Below, piece by piece: positions 59,461 to 64,000 of a DNA stretch of 64,000 nt. Position 1 is the first letter of the stretch. Each line of letters opens with the position of its first letter. Location: NCBI RefSeq assembly GCF_022581195.2, contig NC_061463.1, forward strand, positions 5,518,001 to 5,582,000, written 5' to 3'. The DNA is from Helicoverpa zea. Taxonomy: Eukaryota; Arthropoda; Insecta; Lepidoptera; Noctuidae. The translations under genes were made by a program, and so were the position numbers. Below the pieces are notes generated by a model. The model searched no databases. It was not told the DNA's origin and saw nothing but the letters and a program-made list of their open reading frames with translations.

Positions 59461-62400
59461 TCCGATTGAGAAGTAACACGAGGTATGGATCTGGAACTGA
59501 TTAGCACGCGCGTGTGTTAGTTAATACGCGCTCGTGAATAGATTTCTATGTGTTGTTGAGCATTAAGTATGCTTTGGATTTTATTATTTAATGATTCATC
59601 TTAGGGTTATAGAAATAGTAAGGAATGCTCGCGCCGTTCGCGTTGAAAAGCCAGTAATAATAGAATATTGGCGCATCTGCCCCACTGTATATGTTTTAAT
59701 GTTATTACTCTTCTGCTATATGATATTTCGTTCCAGGTTTATTTTAAGAGTGTTTTATGTTTTTAATTGCGATACGCGGATTATTTTTCCGCTGTCAACT
59801 AAAATTTTTACAGCTGTTTTTATTTCACCAATGTGACCGATGACAGAATTAAGGTTGTTTATGCATATACCGGGATTGAATTAAAATTATGTGGAATAAA
59901 TTAGGTTACAAGACACGATACTATCTTCATAATTTTGTAACGTGGGTGTGAATATTTGTATGTATGTATTTTATGCCCTCTAAAAGTGTCTCACGATGTG
60001 CTATAAAAATCATGCATCTGAAACTAGGTGAGAGTTCGATTTATTTCTCAGTTCATTAAATTGTAAATCTATTATTTAATGTTGTTTAGGAGTCATCAAT
60101 TGTACGATAACGATGTTTTTTCTAACTGAAAATATCTGAAATGTTTTCTCTCTTAGAAGCAGTGCTAAACAGCAAATGCTTTAACGTCAGACATTTATTG
60201 TAAGTACCTATATCAACTCATTAGGAAGACTCACAGTTTTCCTTCCGTCAGTATTTTTGTACAATATTATTCAAATGTCATTGTATCCAAAAACCCCTGT
60301 AAGGCAAGGCCTCTTCTCAACGATTGCATAGCACGCCTTTTTTACAATACTTCCAAAAACGGAGTATTACTCAAGGGCTCCATTCGTACAAAGGGACACA
60401 AACGTAAATAAATAACAAAATTACTCAAGCAGCACTCTACCGTATCTCGCTAGTCAGCGCTCATTTACACAATCACGGTGCACTTTATTATACTTGCCAT
60501 ACAATAGAATGATCGTTTCGTAACAATCACGAAAGCGCCTAAATCTGAAATTAACGTGTAAATCAGAACCAATTTTAAAAGACCTTCCATCCCCCCTTCT
60601 CACTTCTATAAACAGATGACAAAAGGAAAAAGAGAACGGATTGACGGGTCCAGCAAGACTGGTCGGTTTTCTACGAGTTCGGCCTAAAGCAATGCCATTA
60701 ATGTCGATCATTAAATATGAATTATAAATATAAAAGAAAGCACAAGAAAAGCAATCACGGTCGTCCATTATTAGATTATATATCTTGGTTGCTTGGCCTT
60801 ATGATTGTTATTATTGTGACGACAGTCCGTACGTCTGTTTGTGTTCGAGTTAATCCTATAAACTGTTAAACAGATTTTGATGAGTCGTGTTTTGGAGCTA
60901 TTTTTAATGCATTTACTAAGTCCAAAGATTAACTATATATTTGTTCGGATGTGTTTAATAGTGTGACAGACATGTCCAGTGTATTTAATTCGACACGCTT
61001 TAAAAGTCGGTGGAAGAACGCATCAATCAAAATGTTGTGTAATATGATGAAGACGGCGACTTGAATGAATTGTGTGCTCAAAAACATGTTGAGGAAATGA
61101 GTGGTGATTCAATATTATAGCAACCAACCTTTAAATGACTATGCTTTGATTCCCTTTACTTAATAATTGTAGGAATTGTAATGTATCTTATGGGATTTTT
61201 GAGATAGGCTTATTAGCCTTAAACAACAATAATAAACTTAAAACATTAATACATAAAATGAATTAAAATTCTCACAAATTAATAAATACCTACCTATAAT
61301 GATGTACCAACTAAAAAATTAGAAGAACTTCATTTAATAGTTAAGTAGGCGGATAGTGTTATTTTTCACAACCATAACACAAAGTCACTTCGGCTAGAAA
61401 ATGTTGAGACCGCAATTAATCTTTCCTACGAAGACAACATATTTCATTATAATGTTGAATAGAATCTTGTTTTAAATGTATGCCAATGTCAGGAACAAAA
61501 ATAGATGAAAGAAATTTTTTTGCATAGGTATAGGTGAGCTTACGATGAGTAGCTTAGGATGAGTCATTGTGGAAATTGTGAAATACTTACAACTTTTTGG
61601 GATAACAAATTCTGCGAAAATATAGGTAAATTCCAAGAATTAGAAAAAGCGTAAATACTACATTTCATACAAGCTCAATTTGTGTCTTTCTAAGTTTCGA
61701 TCAAGGATGCGGACACATTAGTTACCAATGAACCTATCAAATTGTAAAAAATAAGTTACTGTATCTTTGCAAATACCATCATTTGACATGTCCTAATGCA
61801 TAGTCCATTATAATATTACACTAAGAACAGCTATGAAAGGCGAACCAAAAGAAAAACTAGGGCTTCAGATTTCCGTGGTTCACTTTGAATTCCAAATCGT
61901 ACATTCTATGTACTCAAAGAACAATCCTTGTAACAGCAGATGATTTTAGGTAGGTACATATTTCTTAGTACGATATGGACTTGTAGCTGAAAATTTCCTG
62001 AACAACGACCCTATGCACGACTTTCTATGAATATTATTATGGCATCTTGAAATAGATGCTTACTGTGTCTTTAATGTTCTAGACTATTATGTTTTAGCGA
62101 ATGACCAGCACATGAAAGTCGGGTAATACTTTGTAGTCCAAATCATAATTGCGTGGGGAAATAAAATTAATTCGAATTAGGAACGCGACAGTGTTTTGAC
62201 TATGTCTTCTGAAGCGTGCGCGCAGTTTGATGGCGTGATTTATTTTTGATTTTGTAATAAATTATGGTTTAATGGTTTTAGTTTAGATCAAAAACCTCAT
62301 GAAAGTACGTTAATGAGTTGAGTGTCAATATAGATATTTTGAGTAACTATGTGTTAATGAAAAAATTAAAATTTCAGTCTATAAATATGACATGCTATTT

Positions 62401-64000
62401 AAGATTTACAGTGCGATGCAGACTTAGCTTTGCTTTTCTCTAAGAATCAGTAATTTCGGTAAAAAGGACATCTTTCAAGTAAAACTTGTTTAATGATTTA
62501 CTTGCTTCTCAAAATGAGAAGAATTAGAAGGTGGATAACTTCCTTGCATTTACTTCTTGACTGCACTACTCACAACACTTACTTTTTTGCAACGGAAATA
62601 TTAACCCGTACTGCGACCAAGAATCCAACCAACATAATGAGCAATCCCACAATAATCTAGTAAAAAGAGTAAAAAATCATTACCATAATCATCAGTCGTA
62701 TGTAACATTCGCCACGCTCTAATAGAGGTCTCTTAGACCCCGAACATTATCAGATTCCGTCACACTTTAGGTAATTTCGTTTTGACCCTCTAATGAGTGG
62801 AAGTAACGCAATGAAGCCAGCACTCGCATTAGTAGTGGTCATTATGGCCATTGGCGTTTATAAAAGTAATTACAATAGAAAGTGGATTCGTTTTTGTGAC
62901 GAAATTATTATTACGGTTAAATTACTTTTTTTAGTTATTTCGTACGTGCTTCTTTGTTGTTAATTGTTTAGTTTGGTGTTGGTATGAGTAATTATAATTG
63001 TTATTGGGTAGTTAAAATGGTTTAAGCAATTTATTGCTAATAACTTATGTTGAGTCAAAGGACTAAAAATATTGCGTCACTTGGTCTGAAAGGTCAAAGA
63101 AAAGAACAGCTTTTGGTCATTAGCGCCATTTCTGAAATGGTCGAAAATTTTTGAATCAAAGCCAAACACTAATTCCTATCTATAAAATACAGCACCAAAC
63201 AAGCCTATCATAGTTAATGAGCCAGCAACTAGGCCGAAGAGAAACTTAACAAAAGTTCATCTTTACAAATCACTGTACATTTATCATGTATTCCTCCCTT
63301 AAGATAAAGCCAGCTATTCATTAAGCAACGAAGTAATGTCTTCTACACGTCTTCGCAATAACTCTCTACTGGCGATAATTTATTAATTTCCCTTAGTTTG
63401 TTGTGAGCTCCCCTATAAATGATCATAAAAGTTTTTCGTCTTTCAGTAAAGAGGCGTTCATGTCTATATTGATCTGATGACCTTCAAAATAAGGATCGAA
63501 AGACCAATTTCGCAGGCAATCTTGAAAAGTTTATTATAAAAATTAATTTATTTGAATCTAACTTTAAATGAGTATTAACATCGTCTACTGCATCAATCAC
63601 TGTTCTAAAGGCAATAATTCTTGTACAACGACCACGCATTTCCTTCTACAAATCTCATTTTGCCACAAAAATAAACAGCAGTCACTTGTTTTTCTTGGAA
63701 ACCAACTAAGTATCGAGTCTGCTAATTTATTAATTTCGCTACAATGTTTGTTCCTCCTCTTAATACGAATGATAAGACTTTTGTGTTCGTGATTACACTT
63801 TGTTAATCATACTTCCTTAATTAAGGGAAAAGTTGCGAGCTAATTTGGGACGATCGTACGATAAGGTCCAGGTTCGATGTTCGGCTGTGCTAATGAGTTC
63901 GTAATCTCGATGTTACATTATAAGTTATTTAAAGATTTCCATTAAAAGTTTGCGTGTAAGTTTCCGTCGCTACAGAACCTATTAGGCATTTAACCGTAAT
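59461..64000. other. Non-coding stretch to the window end, no gene recognised
   Basis: AT-rich DNA. ORFs of 81 codons (59591-59836) and 104 codons (60454-60768, minus) lack recognisable domains. No repeat family or RNA gene was recognised. Confidence 0.5.

Noticed and set aside
59061..59507. 148-codon minus-strand ORF
   Set aside because: No domain, no homology I recognise, overlapping open frames on the other strand and low-complexity GC content; it also contains a promoter-like signal inside it. Probably chance.
60454..60768. 104-codon minus-strand ORF
   Set aside because: No domain or splice context; residues do not suggest a known family.
1..64000. CRISPR arrays, bacterial operons or phage
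   Set aside because: No regularly spaced repeats, no dense coding, and clear eukaryotic retroelements and splice-type signals.

Overview
This is an AT-rich animal nuclear sequence. The repeats point to an insect, most likely a lepidopteran and possibly a noctuid-like moth: two tRNA-derived SINE families of a kind I recall from Lepidoptera, an R1-clade-like LINE 3' end, and a small foldback element. The species is an inference from remembered repeats, not from a gene match. I recognise no conventional host protein-coding gene. Most of the window looks like intergenic or intronic DNA with scattered CpG-richer pockets that may be promoters or 5' exons.

The main feature is one complete, apparently intact Ty3/gypsy LTR retrotransposon at 23396-31163 (7768 bp, + strand). 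It has two 1145-bp LTRs that I read as identical, TG...CA ends and a 4-bp target duplication (aatg). In order it carries 5' LTR, a Lys-type primer binding site, a long T-rich leader, gag (25219-26568), pol (protease, reverse transcriptase, RNase H, integrase; 26565-29741), a hairpin plus G-rich polypurine tract, and 3' LTR. Gag ends in CAA AAA AAC TAA. This places a perfect A_AAA_AAC slippery heptamer immediately before the stop, and pol is open in the -1 frame from that point, so Gag-Pol should be made by -1 frameshifting. There is no env. The element also has a candidate leader intron: a donor just after the predicted transcription start and a poly-T/AG acceptor before gag.

Layout: 1-19494 has no recognisable gene, with CpG pockets near 6.5, 11.4 and 15.5 kb. 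19495-19937 is a SINE with an 18-bp target duplication. 21194-21483 is a second SINE family. 23396-31163 is the LTR element. 31200-31980 is CpG-rich with a TATA box. 35488-36091 is a 5'-truncated LINE with an 11-bp target duplication. 36255-36650 is an unusual tandem duplication with a near-identical 82-bp core. 47466-47720 is a second copy of the second SINE. 49778-49821 is a possible 44-nt exon on the minus strand. 51215-51334 and 51852-51975 are repeat fragments, the latter the same LINE family. 56.6-59.5 kb holds several weak promoter-like signals and a 138-bp foldback MITE. The rest, to 64000, has nothing I can name.

The retrotransposon genes form one functional set. Gag makes the particle and binds RNA. 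Protease matures it, RT/RNase H copies the RNA from the primer site and polypurine tract, and integrase inserts the product. The SINEs and the truncated LINE encode no complete machinery and would have depended on enzymes supplied from elsewhere.
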